From: Sipunculus nudus
Taxonomy: Eukaryota > Annelida > Sipuncula > Golfingiida > Sipunculidae
NCBI GenBank assembly: GCA_026874595.1
Contig: CM049317.1
Span: 55,276,118 to 55,340,117 of the forward strand
Length of the DNA: 64,000 nucleotides
Direction: 5' to 3'
Under the pieces are notes generated by a model. The model saw only the letters and a list, made by a program, of their open reading frames with translations, was not told the origin of the DNA and searched no databases. Below are positions 47,111 through 60,260 of this stretch, in pieces. Made by a program: the position numbers and the translations under genes. The first letter of the stretch is position 1, and each line of letters starts with the position of its first letter.

Positions 47111-48452
47111 CTAGTTTGTTTTTTGGATAGGGCCACTAGGGGGCGCTGGAAGCGAACCTCCCCAATATATCATATTTTGGCCATATCTCCAAAATTATAA
47201 GCCTCAATTACATAAACTATAGCTTATTTTCTTCCTCTGAGTCTCCTCCATAACCTGGTGTAGTCATCTGGTCACAATTTTGTGTCACCTTGTCAGTGTG
47301 TCTGTCTGTTTGTCAATTGTCCTCAAATTCGCCTGCTTGCTCTTGCGTCTCACATATAGCATTCTACAGCCCCCAGTTTTGAAAGAATCTTTTTGAAACT
47401 ATTACATCTTAAGTCTTACACTAATATCTCGAAACCAACTTTTCATTTTCCGGATATGGCCGCTAGGGGGCGCTGAACTCGAACCTCTCCCAACATATCA
47501 TGCTTTTGTAATATGTCCAAAACTATAAACCTCAGTTACATAAACTGTAGCTTTTTTCTTCCTTTGAGTCTTCTCCATAACCTGGAGTAGTCATCTGGAC
47601 TCAATCTTGAGTTACTTTGTCAGTGTGTCTGTCTGTTTGTCAGTTGTCCTCAAATTCGCCTGCTTGCTGGTTCTTGCGTCTCACATATAGCATTCTATAG
47701 GCCACAGTTTTGAGGGAATCCTTTTGAAACTATTACACCTTATGTCTTACACTAATATCTCGAAATAAATTTTTCATTTTCCGGATATTGCCACTAGTGC
47801 GCGCTGCACACGACCCTTACACACATACCATTGTATTGGCCATATCTCTACACCCAAAGCCTCAGTTACATAAACTATAGCTTATTTTCTTCCTTTTAGT
47901 CATCTCCATAACCTGATTAAGGCATCTGGTTTCAATCTTCTGTCACTTTGTCAGTGTGTCCATCTGTTTGTCCGTTATCCTCAAAGTCGCCTGCTTGCTG
48001 GTTCTTACGCCTTACATATAGCATTCTACAGGCCACAGCTTTGACGGAATCTTTTTGAAACTGGGACATCTCATGTCATACGCTAATAATACAAACCGCC
48101 TTTGTCGTTTTTGGAATATGTCCGCTAGAGGGCGCTACAGTCGAACCTCCCAAGTATATCATTAATTCGCCATACCTCCAAAACTATTAATCTAAATTAC
48201 ATTAATTATAACTCATTTTCTTCCTTTGAATCTTCTCCATAACCAGGTTAAGTCATCTGGTGTCAATCTTGTCTCACAAAGTCAGTATGTCTGTCTGTTT
48301 GTCTTTTGTTGTCGGCTTTGTCTGCTTGCCTGTTCTTTTGTCTCATATGTCATTCTACGGGCCACATATTCTCAGCAATGTCCTTGAGAGTCATTCCATT
48401 GATAGAAAACCGACAAAATTTTCTGTCTGTCCATCTGTGTTTCACTTCCGAT
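47111..48452. repeat. Module B array 4
   Basis: Four units entered mid-unit. CTCF-like cores: CCACTAGGGGGCGCTG (47,133), CCGCTAGGGGGCGCTG (47,460), a broken CCACTAGTGCGCGCTG (47,791) and CCGCTAGAGGGCGCTA (48,122). Spacings are 327, 331 and 331. The end is nearly the same as array 3, offset by 6,030 bases. Confidence 0.85.
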
Positions 48453-48800
48453 TTCCGGCAAGCGTTCGACCTATGGTCGTCTAGTTTGTTTTTTTGTGTG
48501 TTTGTCTGCGCTCTCCTGGCCACAATTTTGCAGCAATCGACATGACCCTTACAGGGTTGATTGACAACTGAACACCCTGGAACCCTATTGTTTTTGGTCA
48601 ACATTGCTCCAAGGTCAAGGGTCAAGGTCACGACAGGTGTGGTTAACGGTTTTTGCACTATAACTTCGCCATAAATAGGCTTATCCACTTCTGCAATAGC
48701 TCATTTTTTTCGTCATCACCTGGCCTTTCTTTTGATGTGTAGCTTACTTAAATTTGCCGTTACCATGGTTACATTTTTTGGGCAAAAATCATGGAAATTG
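48453..48800. repeat. Module D, copy 3
   Basis: TTCCGGCAAGCGTTCGAC at 48,453 and the standard head. An X-box-like GTTACCATGGTTAC lies near 48,760. Confidence 0.85.
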
Positions 48801-50110
48801 AAAATAACACGACCATTTTTTTGTTACTTTGTTAGTTTTTAAGCTAGGCAGATCTAGTTTTCGGCATTTTGTTCCACATGACCAGCTTGACACGACAGAA
48901 CTGAAAGTCACGCCAAATCTCGCGCCATATCTCGTCAAACGAGAAAAAACGAGACTTCGCGGAAATGCTTATAACTCGGGGACTTTTACAGCTAGACAAG
49001 TCTGGTTTTCGGCATTTCGTTCCACCAAACAAGCTTGACACGACAGAGCTGCAAGACAGGCCAAATCTCGCACCGTATCTCGTCAAACGAGAAAACACGA
49101 GATTTCACGGAAATGCTTATAACTAGGCCAGTTTTACAGCTAGACACGTGTGGTTTTCGGCATTTAGTTCCACTAGACCAGCTTGACACGACAGATATGC
49201 AAGTCTGGCAAAATCTCGCACCGTATCTCGTCAAACGAGAAAACACGAAATTTCACGGAAATGCTTATAACTCGGCCAGTTTTACAGCTAGACAGGTCTG
49301 GTTTCCGGCATTTCCTTCCACATGACCAGCTTGACACGATAGATGTGCAAGTCAGGCCAAATCTCGCACCCTATCTCGTCAAACGAGAAAACACGAGATT
49401 TCACGGAAATGCTTATAACTCGGCGAGTTTTACAGCTAGACAGGTCTAGTTTTCGGCATTCATTAACATTTGGACGGCTTGACATGACAAACCTGCAAGA
49501 CTGGCCAAATCTCGCACCATATCTCGTCAAACGATGAAAAAGGAGATTTCACAGAAATGCTAATAACTCGGCGACTTTTACAGCTAGACAGATGTAGTTT
49601 TCGCCATTTCATAACATTTAGAGAGTTTGATATGACAAATCTTCAAGACTGGCCAAATCCTGCACCATATCTCGTCACACGAGAAAACACGAGAGTACAC
49701 GGAAATGCTTATAACTCGGCGACTTTTACAGCTAGACGGATCTAGTTTTCGCCATTTCGTAACGTTTGGCCGTCTTGACATAATAAAACTGCTCGTCTTG
49801 CCAAATCTCGTACTATATCTCGTCAAGCGAGAAAAAAACATGATTTCACGTAAATGCTGATAAGACGGCGACTTTTGCAGCTAGACAGGTCTAGTTTCCG
49901 GCATTTTGTAATATTTGACAAACCTGACATGACAAAACTGGAAATCTCGCCAAAGCTCGCACCATTTCCCGTCAAACGAGAAAACACGACATTTCATGCA
50001 AATGCTTATAACTCAGCGGCTTTTATAGCTAGACAGGTCTGGTTTTCGGCATTTCATATCATTTGGCCAGCTTGACATGACAAACCTGAAAACGTCTCAC
50101 TGCTTCTTGT
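48801..50110. repeat. Module C array 3
   Basis: Nine or so monomers. The palindrome CGTCAAACGAG starts at 49,081, 49,229 and 49,377, exactly 148 apart. Three monomers present here are missing or chimeric in array 1a. Confidence 0.85.
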
Positions 50111-50432
50111 CAAACAAGATAAACGGGATTTCAGGAAAAAATTTTGAACTTGGTCCCTTTTACACTAGAAAGATATGCAGCTGTTAAAGGTCAGCATGCA
50201 TAAATAAACATATTATCCGTTTCTGCTGCCCCGACAATGTTGCTCATTCATATGACTGTTTCTACATGCACTCTCTGTCTATCTGTCTGTATCATTTCCA
50301 TTTCCGGCAAGCGCGTGACCTCTGGTCATCTTGTTGCTTGCCGGAAGATTTCCGGCAAGCATGTTGGTCAGTTGCGTATGTCCATTTGTCTGTTTGTTTT
50401 TTTGTTTTTTTTGTTTTTTTGTTTTTTTGTGT
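50111..50432. repeat. Spacer plus one perfect hairpin unit
   Basis: The conserved spacer, then GCTTGCCGGAA-GAT-TTCCGGCAAGC at 50,336-50,360, a perfect 11-bp stem with a 3-base loop. The tail is expanded into T runs separated by single G. Confidence 0.85.
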
Positions 50433-50740
50433 GTTTGTCTGCGCTCTCCTGGCCACAATTTTGCGGCAATCGACATGACCCTTACAGGGTTGATTGACAA
50501 CCGAACACCCTGGAACCCTATTGTTTTTGGTCAACATTGCTCCAAGGTCAAGGGTCAAGGTCACGACAGGTGTGGTTAACGGTTTTTGCACTATAACTTC
50601 GCCATAAATAGGCTTATCCACTTCTGCAATTGCTCATTTTTTTCGTCATCACCTGGCCTTTCTTTTGATATGTAGCTTACTTAAATTTGCCGTTACCATG
50701 GTTACATTTTTTGGGCAAAATTCATGGGAATTGGAAATAA
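50433..50740. repeat. Module D, copy 4
   Basis: It enters directly after the hairpin tail at TCTGCGCTCTCCTGGCC, so a D module is here preceded by an H unit, as A modules are. X-box-like palindrome at about 50,692. Confidence 0.85.
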
Positions 50741-52230
50741 CACGACCATTTTTTTGTAACTTTGTCAGTTTTTTAGCTAGGCAGATCTAGTTTTCGGCAT
50801 TTTGTTCCACATGACCAGCTTGACACGACAGAACTGAAAGTCACGCCAAATCTCGCGCCATATCTCGTCAAACGAGAAAAAACGAGACTTCGCGGAAATG
50901 CTTATAACTCGGCGACTTTTACAGCTAGACAGGTCTGGTTTTCGGCATTTCGTTCCACCAAACAAGCTTGACACGACAGAGCTGCAATACAGGCCAAATC
51001 TCGCACCGTATCTCGTCAAACGAGAAAACACGAAATTTCACGGAAATGCTTATAACTAGGCCAGTTTTACAGCTAGACACGTGTGGTTTTCGGCATTTAG
51101 TTCCACTAGACCAGCTTGACACGACAGATATGCAAGTCTGGCAAAATCTCGCACCGTATCTCGTCAAACGAGAAACACGAAATTTCACGGAAATGCTTAT
51201 AACTCGGCCAGTTTTACAGCTAGACAGGTCTGGTTTCCGGCATTTCCTTCCACATGACCAGCTTGACACGATAGATGTGCAAGTCAGGCCAAATCTCGCA
51301 CCCTATCTCGTCAAACGAGAAAACACGAGATTTCACGGAAATGCTTATAACTCGGCGAGTTTTACGGCTAGACAGGTCTAGTTTTCGGCATTCATTAACA
51401 TTTGGCCAACTTGACATAGTAAAACTGCGATACTTGGCGAAATCTCGCACTATATCTGGTCAAATGTGGAAAAACGAGATTTCACAGAAATGCATATAAG
51501 TCGGCGACTTTCACGGCTAGACAGGTCTAGTTTTTGGCATTCATTAACATTTGGACGGCTTGACATGACAAACCTGCAAGACTGGCCAAATCTCGCACCA
51601 TATCTCGTCAAACGATAAAAAAGGAGATTTCACAGACATGCTAATAACTCGGCGACTTTTACAGCTAGACAGATGTAGTTTTCGCCATTTCATAACATTT
51701 AGAGAGTTTGATATGACAAATCTAGAAGACTGGCCAAATCCTGCACCATATCTCGTCAAACGAGAAAACACGAGAGTACACGGAAATGCTTATAACTCGG
51801 CGACTTTTACAGCTAGACGGATCTAGTTTTCGCCATTTCGTAACGTTTGGCCGTCTTGACATAATAAAACTGCTCGTCTTGCCAAATCTCGTACTATATC
51901 TCGTCAAGCGAGAAAAAAAACATGATTTCACGTAAATGCTGATAACACGGCGACTTTTGCAGCTAGACAGGTCTAGTTTCCGGCATTTTGTAATATTTGA
52001 CAAACCTGACATGACAAAACTGGAAATCTCGCCAAAGCTCGCACCATTTCCCGTCAAACGAGAAAACACGAGATTTCATGCAAATGCTAATAACTCAGCG
52101 GCTTTTATCGCTAGACAGGTCTAGTTTTCGGCATTTCATATCATTTGGCCAGCCTGACATGACAAACCTGAAAACGTCTCACTGCTTCTTGTCAAACGAG
52201 ATTAATGGGATTTCATGAAAAAAATTTGAA
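50741..52230. repeat. Module C array 4
   Basis: 148-bp monomers. The monomer order is a mixture of those in arrays 1b and 3, indicating unequal exchange. A one-base deletion in one monomer (ACGAGAAACACGAAA near 51,170) is local to this copy. Confidence 0.85.
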
Positions 52231-52557
52231 CTTGGTCCCTTTTACACTAGAAAGATATTCAGCTGTTAAAGGTCAGCATGCATAAATAAACATATTATCC
52301 GTTTCTGCTGCCCCGACAATGTTGCTCATTCATATGACTGTTTCTACATGCACTCTGTCTATCTGTCTGTATCATTTCCATTTCCGGCAAGCGCGTGACC
52401 TCTGGTCATCTTGTTGCTTGCCGGAAATCTTCGATTTCGGCAAGTTGGTTGGTCAGTTGCGTATGTCCATTTGTTTGTTGCTTGCCGGAAATCTTCGATT
52501 TCCGCAAGCATATTGGTCAGTTGCGTATGTCTGTTTGTCTGTCTGTCTGTTTGTTTG
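52231..52557. repeat. Spacer plus hairpin module H, two units
   Basis: The conserved spacer, then GCTTGCCGG at 52,416 and 52,480. The second has the weakened right arm TTTCCGC. Confidence 0.85.
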
Positions 52558-54028
52558 TCTGCACTCTCCTGGCCACAATTTTGCCACAATCACCTTGAAA
52601 CTTACAGGGATGATGAAAAACATAATTTCTAGGTGCCCTATTGTTTTTGGTTAAAATAGGTCAAAAGTCAAAGGTCAAGGTCACGACAGGTATGGTTAAC
52701 GGTTTTTGCACTATAACTTCGCCATAAATAGGCTTATCCACTTCTGCAATAGCTCATATTTTTCGTCATCACCTGGCCTTTCTTTTGACATGTAGCTTAC
52801 TCAAATTTTCTGTTACCATGGTTACGCAATTTTGGGGAGAAATCATGGAATTTCGTGATATTTTTCAAATTTGCAGCAATCGTACTGATTCTGAGATATT
52901 TTATGTAACACAAGAATATCTCGAAATTGTTTTTTCAGATTTTGGAAATGGCCGCCAGGGGGCGTTGCAGATGAAAAAACATGAACATTTGTTTTGGTGC
53001 TATACCTCCAGAACTATTAAACATTGGGCCATTTCCATCACAGCACCTTCAACTGGGGTCCATGGGCTTATTTTTGCGCATAGGTGCCAAAGTGCGCTAT
53101 TGCCAGATTTCTCTACTTTTGGGGTAAAACTTTTGAATTTTGAAAATATGCAGTTTTCAGCTTCTAACTCTGTCAGTTTTTATGCTGGAGAGGTCAATTT
53201 TTTTGCATCTTGTAGCCCTTGGTGAGTTCTCGGTGATCCAATCAAAAATCTTGCAAAATCTCGCACCGTTTCTCGTCAAACGAGAGTCTTCGAGATTTCA
53301 TTCAATATGACCTACAGGTTGCATTTTTTTAACAATGGCTTTGAAATTGATATATTTTGTGTTATTTTATAAATATCTCGAAATCAGTTTTTCATTTTTT
53401 GGAAATAGCCACCAGGGGGCGTGGTACCTGAAACACTGTAACATATCATTTTTCTGCAATATCTCAAAAAATATTAAACGTGACACCATTTTTTTTGGTG
53501 GTATCTGAAACTAGGAACATTGGCTTATTCCTCCGCACATGTAGCTTTGTACTGCCGTTACCATGGTTACCAAATTTGGGGGTAAAACGTGACAACTTGA
53601 AAATACGAAGTTTACCTGCTTCTATCTCTGTTGATATTTCCCATAGAAAGGTCTGGTTTTCGGCGTTAGACAGCATCCGTCTAGTTCTCAGTCATTCAAT
53701 CGCAAGTCTCGTCATATCTCGCACCGTTTCTCGTGAAACGAGAACACGTGACCATTCAAAGAAATGCCTATAATTCTGTCATTTTTTTACGCCACAGACA
53801 CATGGTCTGCAGCGCCGGATAGCGTCGGACACTCGCAGTCACATTCAGGGGTCGCATTGTTAGTCTCGTCAAATCTCGCGCCGTTTTTCGCCATACCACG
53901 AAGACACTCGCCGTCGCCGCAAGTGGCGGCAGGGTCCTTACGGTGGGCGGCCGGCGTGTGCAGCGGTCCGTGACGGCCTCTCCGGGCCCCGTCTATGATC
54001 ATACATGTTGGAGGCACAGTCCATACTT
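52558..54028. repeat. Module A, copy 5
   Basis: Close to copy 1. CTCF-like CCGCCAGGGGGCGTTG at 52,952 and CCACCAGGGGGCGTGG at 53,409. One AGGTCA is mutated to AAGTCA near 52,666. The second CACGTG is lost in this copy (ACACTCGCCG near 53,905). Confidence 0.9.
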
Positions 54029-54119
54029 TATTGCTTGCCGGAAATCTTCGATTTCCGCAAGCATATTGGTCAGTTGCGTATGTCTGTTTGTCTGTCTGTC
54101 TGTTTGTTTGTTTGTCTGT
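54029..54119. repeat. Hairpin module H, one unit
   Basis: Start at 54,033, right arm TTTCCGC, followed by CTGT and TTTG repeats. Confidence 0.85.
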
Positions 54120-55490
54120 ATGTACACGCGCTACAGGCCACAGTTTTTAAGCAATCGCTCTGAAACTTATACATTAAATGTAAGATTGGTTCTCCTCGGA
54201 GCCTATTGTTTTTGGTCATGATCGGTCAAAGGTCAAGGTCAGGGTCACCAAAAAACCTAACATTTTTACTTTCTTCATATCTTTGTCAATAATAATCGTA
54301 GCCGCATAATCTGTAGCTCATTTTATTCCTCTTTATGTTAGCTTTCCAAGTGCTAGCAAATTTTTCTGGTCGATTGTTACCAACGTAACGTATTTTTGGG
54401 GGAAAATCAGAAAATTCGAAAATTTCACTCAAAATTTTCCATTTTTTAAGTTAGAGAGGTCTAGTTTTTTGCATTGTGTAGCATTTAATATGCTCTATGG
54501 AAAATTAACGGGAGTCTCGCAAAATCTCGTGCCATTTTTCGTCAAATGAGACTTTTCGAGATTTCATTAAAAACGATTTAGAGGTGGCAGTTTTACAGCT
54601 AAGGTTCTAAAAGTGACATATTTTCTGTTTTTCTGTATTATCTCGAACTTGTTTTTTCATTTTTTGAAATTAACCACCAGGGGGCGTGGTACTGGAAACA
54701 CTGCAACTTACCATTTTTCTGCAATACCAAAAAAAATATTAAACGTGGCACAATGTTTACTGTCTTATCTGAAACTAGGATCGTCGGCTTAATCCTGCGT
54801 ACATGTAGCTTTGCGCTGCTGTTACCATGGTAACCAAATTTTGGGGTAAAACTTGGCAATCTGAAAATAATAAGTTTTTTGCTTCTATCTCTGTTAATAT
54901 TTATACTACAAGTGTCTAGTTTTCTGCATGAGGTAGCATTCCCTTGCCACTAATGCAGTTAATTGCAAGTCTCGTAGAATCTCGCTCTGTTTTGCGTCAA
55001 ACAAGAAATCACGAGATTTCACAGAAATGCATATAACTTGGTCACCTTTTCGGCTAAAGAGGAGCAGTTTTCAGCATTTTGTTGCGTTTTGGGAGCTTAA
55101 CAAGATAATAACTTATATCTCGCCACATCTCGTACCATCTCCCGCCAAACGAGAATATTCGAGAATTCGAACAAATGTCTATATCTCTGTCATTTGAATG
55201 CCAGAGATTTTATTTTTCTATTGTTCAAGATTCACTTGACTAGTTTGAAGTGACAAAATTGAATATCTCGTCATATCTCGCATCATTTCTTGTCAAACGA
55301 GAACATGGGACCATTCAAAGATACGCCTATAATTCTGTTATTTTAATGCTGAAGACCTTTAGTTTTCAGCATTCGATAGCGTCTAACCCTCTCGGTCACA
55401 TTATGTGTTTATATTGTAAGTTTCGTCAAATCTGGGATCGTTTTTTCTTAAAAAAAAAAAAGTACATCCTATTGCCGTGACCATAAGTGG
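54120..55490. repeat. Diverged, older module A relative
   Basis: The same order of landmarks as module A but with many substitutions: GGTCAAAGGTCAAGGTCA near 54,224, CCACCAGGGGGCGTGG at 54,674-54,689, GTTACCATGGTAAC at 54,821-54,834, then monomer-like TCTCGTCA palindromes. It ends near 55,490. Its X-box motif is a perfect palindrome, which may be closer to the ancestral form. Confidence 0.8.
54821..54834. promoter_or_regulatory. Perfect X-box/RFX-like palindrome
   Basis: GTTACCATGGTAAC is its own reverse complement and fits the RFX X-box form GTTRCCATGGYAAC. Elsewhere in the array the right half is usually GGTTAC (one mismatch). Binding is not shown. Confidence 0.45.
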
Positions 55491-55860
55491 CGGCAGTATG
55501 TGATAGTAAATGTCGGCAGGGGCATTACACTTGACAGCTGGAGCCGTGTTCTATGGGTGTGCGATGGCCCATGAAGAAGACTTCTATTGTGTTGTTATCG
55601 TCTTCCTTTGATTGCTGCTTCGTAAGCTTCACAGACCAGCGCCAACCACCTGGTTGCCATGTGTCCTCAATGTAAACAAGCTTTGCTGTTTTCCTTTCCC
55701 TAAGATATGTATGGTAGCCTGTTCACTTGTCCTTAGATTGTTTATTGTTGGTGTATTGAAGTAAAATAAAATGCCAGGTTTTCCTGCATATTGATTGTAA
55801 ATTGAATAAAATCATACAAGAACCAACCAATGTTCTATGACCACTATTTCAGATTTGAGA
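55491..55860. other. No recognised gene
   Basis: Single-copy-looking DNA between two unrelated satellites. Nothing recognised. Confidence 0.45.
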
Positions 55861-57700
55861 TCAGAACAATTGCTTTCTGCATAAACCACTATGACCAGAT
55901 TTGATAAACTTTAAAGTGGTCTATATTTTTTTCTGAAGAAGTTGAGCTATATGCTTGGAGATGCCAGCCAGTGGGTGTGAATGGATTGCAATGAAACCCA
56001 AGCCAGGTGTTTGTGAAGAGTCTGGTGGAGATGAAGGGGGCCAAAACCTATTTGACTGTGTATAAGCATAAACTGGCCTGAAATCAGGTTTCTGGGGGCA
56101 TGAAATTTTTGTTTGTGGGAACAGGGTAATATTTTCTTGTTTCCCTGTATATACACCCTAAACTGGGCCTAATGACACCAAAACCAGGTTTGTGGGACCA
56201 TCAGTACAGATTTGAGGGGGAAAAATGGATTTTATCCGTATATCACTATGTTCACTGTGTCCAGATTTGGAAATTCAAACTGGTCCTAATTTTTTTTCTG
56301 ATGGAGTTGAGCCAAATGCTTTGAGATACCAGCCAGTGGGTGTAAATGGATTGCAATGATACCAAACCAGGTGTGTGTGTTGAGTTTTGTGGAGATGAGG
56401 GGGGCCAAAACCTATCTGACTGTGTATAAGCATAAACTGGCCTGAAATCAGGTTTCTGGGGGCTTGAAATTCTTGTTTGTGTCAACAGGGTAATATTATC
56501 TTGTTTCCCTGTATATACACCTTGAATATGGCCTAATGACACCTAAACCATGTTTTAGGGACCATCATTACAGATTTGAGGTAAAAAAAAATGGATTTTC
56601 CCTGTATATCACTATGTTCACTGTGTCCAGATTTGGGAATTCAAACTGGCCCTAATTTTTTTTCTGAGGGAGTTGAGCCAAATGCTTGGTGATGCCAGCC
56701 AGTGGGTGTAAATGGATTGCAATGATACCCAAACCAGGAGTGTGTGTTGAGTTTTGTGGATATGAAGGGGGCCAGAACCTATTTGACTGTGTATAAGCAT
56801 AAACTGGCCTGAAATCAGGTTTCTGGGGGCATGAAATTTTTGTTTGTGGGAACAGGGTACTATTATCTTGTTTCCCTGTATATACACCCTAAACTGGGCC
56901 TAATGACACCAAAACCAGGTTTGTGGGACCATCAGTACAGATTTGAGGTGGGAAAATGGATTTTCTCTGTATATCACTATGTTCACTGTGTCCAGATTTG
57001 GAAATTCAAACTGGCCCTAATTTTTTTTCTGAGGGAGTTGAGCCAAATGCTTGGTGATGCCAGCCAGTGGGTGTAAATGGATTGCAATGATACCCAAACC
57101 AGGAGTGTGTGTTGAGTTTTGTGGGGATGAGGGGGGCCAGAACCTATTTGACTGTGTATAAGCATAAACTGGCCTGAAATCAGGTTTCTGGGGGCATGAA
57201 ATTTTTGTTTGTGGGAACAGGGTAGTATTATCTTGTTTCCCTGTATATACACACTAAACTGGGCCTAATGACACCAAAACCAGGTTTGTGGGACCATCAG
57301 TACAGATTTGAGGGGAAAAAATGGATTTTTTCTGTATATCACTATGTCCACTGTGTCCAGATTTGGAAATTCAAACTGGCCCTAATTTTTTTTCTGAGGG
57401 ATTTGAACCAAATGCTTTGAGATTCCAGCCAGTGGGTGTAAATGGATTGCAATGATAGCCAAACCAGGTGTGTGTGATGAGTCTGGTGGAGATGAGGTGG
57501 TCCAAAACACTATTTGCCTGTGTATAATAAGCCATATACTGTCCTCAGCTGAAATCAGCTTTCTGGGGGCTTGAAATGTTTGCTGGTGGGAACAAGGTAA
57601 TATTATCTTGTTATCATGGATATACACCCTAAAATGGGTCTAAGAACACCAACTACATGCATGTTGGACCATGAGTACAGATTTGAGGTAACAAATTGTC
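55861..57700. repeat. 365-bp satellite, about five copies
   Basis: GATTGCAATGA occurs at 55,984, 56,349, 56,715, 57,080 and 57,445, giving periods of 365, 366, 365 and 365. Landmarks are CACTGTGTCCAGATTTGG, GCCAGCCAGTGGGTGT, TGTATAAGCATAAACTGGCC, GAAATCAGGTTTCTGGGGGC and TTGTTTCCCTGTATATACAC. The inner copies are most alike, and the outer ones more diverged, as expected for an array maintained by unequal exchange. It shares no obvious motif with the composite satellite. Minus-strand frames of 80-96 codons recur in each copy but are not multiples of the period and look incidental. Confidence 0.92.
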
Positions 57701-59699
57701 TGTCTATAAATTAAAAAAAATCAAATATCAAACTGTTATAAACATGTATCAATATATTTAATAAAATCTCTTTTCATCCAATGAATTGCATCTTATGTTT
57801 TTATAAATAAACCATGATATTCAATTACATCCAGTAATAAAAAATAAAAATAAAATGAATAAAAGTTTTTTTGTTTTTGTTTTTTTTTTTGGGGGGGGGG
57901 GTGTTTGTGTTTTTTTTGCAGTAAAATCCAGGCTTCTCTTTGGATCCCGGCGGTGGGCGAGGGTACAATGGACACCACACAACATTTGAAAGAACATTTT
58001 TTTCTGCTGTTATTGGATGACCAAGTCTCTATGAATTTAAAAAAAATATTTATTCCGTTATTCAAGATGACAGTGAAAATGACCCTATTTTTTCAATCAT
58101 TCACCACTCTTTTCGAGCGTTCATCAAAAAAGAAAGAGCCCGTCCCACCGCATTTCCTGCGAGAGTTCGTTTCTTCAGAGTCCAAACAATCCTACAGGGG
58201 CGGGGTTTAGTCCATCTCGTCTTAAATTTGTGTCCGGGGCACGGCAAACATTATGAAAGCGGACAAAAACTTTCATACGGCTGGTAAATGCGTTTATATG
58301 TAAACGCGGGGAATTCCCGGACAATTCACGGAGAGATTTTATATGCAATGATACTTTTAATTACACGTTAAAATCATTTAAAATCTACCACTATATTACT
58401 CTAAAGACATTTATTCACTGTTAAATTACCGAAATAATAACCAGCGCAAACAATGTGGGACTGCCACTAACACCAATCTGGATCACCAGCTAACATTGAC
58501 TACCGATCTTACATCAGACGAAAACGCTAAACACTATATATTTTTTCAACAGTTTACTGTGCAAACCGTAACAAAACCATGCAGGATATCAAATTTACAA
58601 GTTCTTAAGGAAATATGATACAAAACATAAATTGTACCTTTGCTCACATTTAATAACATCATCATGATGAATTCTCCGCGAATTCTCCAGCTGTCCGCGT
58701 TATAGATGTATATGTATTTATTAAAGACAAAAATTGACATACAATTTTATGGATACCCGTATAATTGCGGTTTTCTGGACCGTCCCAGCCCACAGGTAGG
58801 ATAATATGGATTCCCGACAATATTCTAATGACCGTTCCCTGAGCTGGAACGGGCTAAGAAGGTCCCTGTCATTTTTTTTAATTGTCAATTCCCAGGTTTT
58901 TCGGATAAAAAAATGGCCCAATCCTTCATTCAATTTCCAGCCTCTGCTGGCGTTCCGGGTTTAAAAAAGAGCCCGTCCCATGCCTATTTCAGCTAGGACT
59001 GCAAACTCTGGGGTCAAAACAACTCAACTACGGCTTGGGATTACTACCTTTCCTCTTAAATTTCCATCGCGCCCGTGTCAAGTGTACCGTTTTATTCACA
59101 AACGTGCGGCAGGCGCCAAAAAATTTGACAGCACCCCTCTCTCATGCCAGAATATATTTTTATATATGAAGTCCTAACCCACCACGGAACTAGGGCCTCA
59201 AATTTTTTTATCTTATTACTTACCACTTCAGACTCCTTAAAAGTCTCTCCTTTTTTAACCAAAGATTCCAATTTTTAAAATATATTAAATTTCACATTAC
59301 ACGAAGGGGACATTACAGTTAATCCGTGATGGGCAGGACTTCTTGGAATTTTATAATTCCCGGACGCAGGCTGACCGACTGCCTTTTTTCTTCAAGGACA
59401 GCCCTAATTTAAGCCATCATCAGACTTGAAGATGTCCTCAGGCCGACCTATTTGTCCAGGAATGAAAGGTCACGTCTCCCTTACCCAGAGGTCGGGTCTC
59501 TGTCTAACACGAACGCGGCTTCGCTTGCATTTCGGCATTCTGGACGTTCAACTCTTCAAGTTCTTTTTCAGTGCTTTTCTTATTTCCAGCACTCAAGAAT
59601 AGGAGAACTGCCAAGGATTCAGTTGGACTTCCATTATTTTTATTTCTGTCCAAAAATGGATTATCCTGTATAGGATGGCTACTAATAATAACACTATTA
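57701..59699. other. Mostly unique DNA with a duplicated phrase
   Basis: T and G runs at about 57,866-57,901. AAAGAGCCCGTCCCA is repeated at 58,133-58,147 and 58,966-58,980, with weak similarity upstream of each (TCAATCATTCACC and TCATTCAATTTCC, then GCGTTC). A hairpin CCGTTCC (58,832-58,838) and GGAACGG (58,846-58,852) lies just before the second copy. Several frames of 60-100 codons overlap here, none recognisable. No gene is supported. Confidence 0.4.
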
Positions 59700-59742
59700 A
59701 TGTCTCTCTATCCGTCTCTCTGTCTGTCTCTCTGTCTACTCC
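59700..59742. repeat. CTCT/GTCT simple repeat
   Basis: Short pyrimidine-rich repeat of TCTCTCTGTC type. Confidence 0.85.
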
Positions 59743-59879
59743 TCTTTGACTTTTGAAAATCAGCAAGACCTTATTCATATGTGCTACTGTTTTCCCCATG
59801 ATAGAGGTTTTTCATCTGATCAGATCCAAATGTTTCCTGTCTGTCTGCCTAGTAACTGTCCATCAATTTCGCTGTCTTA

Positions 59880-60260
59880 TTTCCGGTAACTTCCGACAAG
59901 CGTTCGACCTCAGGTCGTCTAGTTTGTTTTTTTGTTTGTTTTTTTGTGTGTTTGTCTGCGCTCTCCTGGCCACAATTTTGCAGCAATCGACATGACCCTT
60001 ACAGGGTTGATTGACAACCGAACACCCTGGAACCCTATTGTTTTTGGTCAACATTGCTCCAAGGTCAAGGGTCAAGGTCACGACAGGTGTGGTTAACGGT
60101 TTTTGCACTATAACTTCGCCATAAAAAGGCTTATCCACTTTTGCAATAGCTCATTTTTTTCGTCATCACCTGGCCTTTCTTTTGATATGTAGCTTACTTA
60201 AATTTGCCGTTACCATGGTTACATTTTTTGGGCAAAAATCATGGAAATTGGAAATAACAC
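59880..60260. repeat. Module D, copy 5
   Basis: The composite satellite resumes with CTTCCGACAAGCGTTCGAC (59,890), then the standard head, CAAGGTCAAGGGTCAAGG and GTTACCATGGTTAC near 60,208. The left junction is with unique DNA. Confidence 0.85.

Noticed and set aside
57905..58210. 101-codon plus-strand frame preceded by a T-rich tract and GCAG, as an exon
   Set aside because: Another frame over the same bases is equally open apart from one stop. No recognisable domain, and no donor or further exons found.
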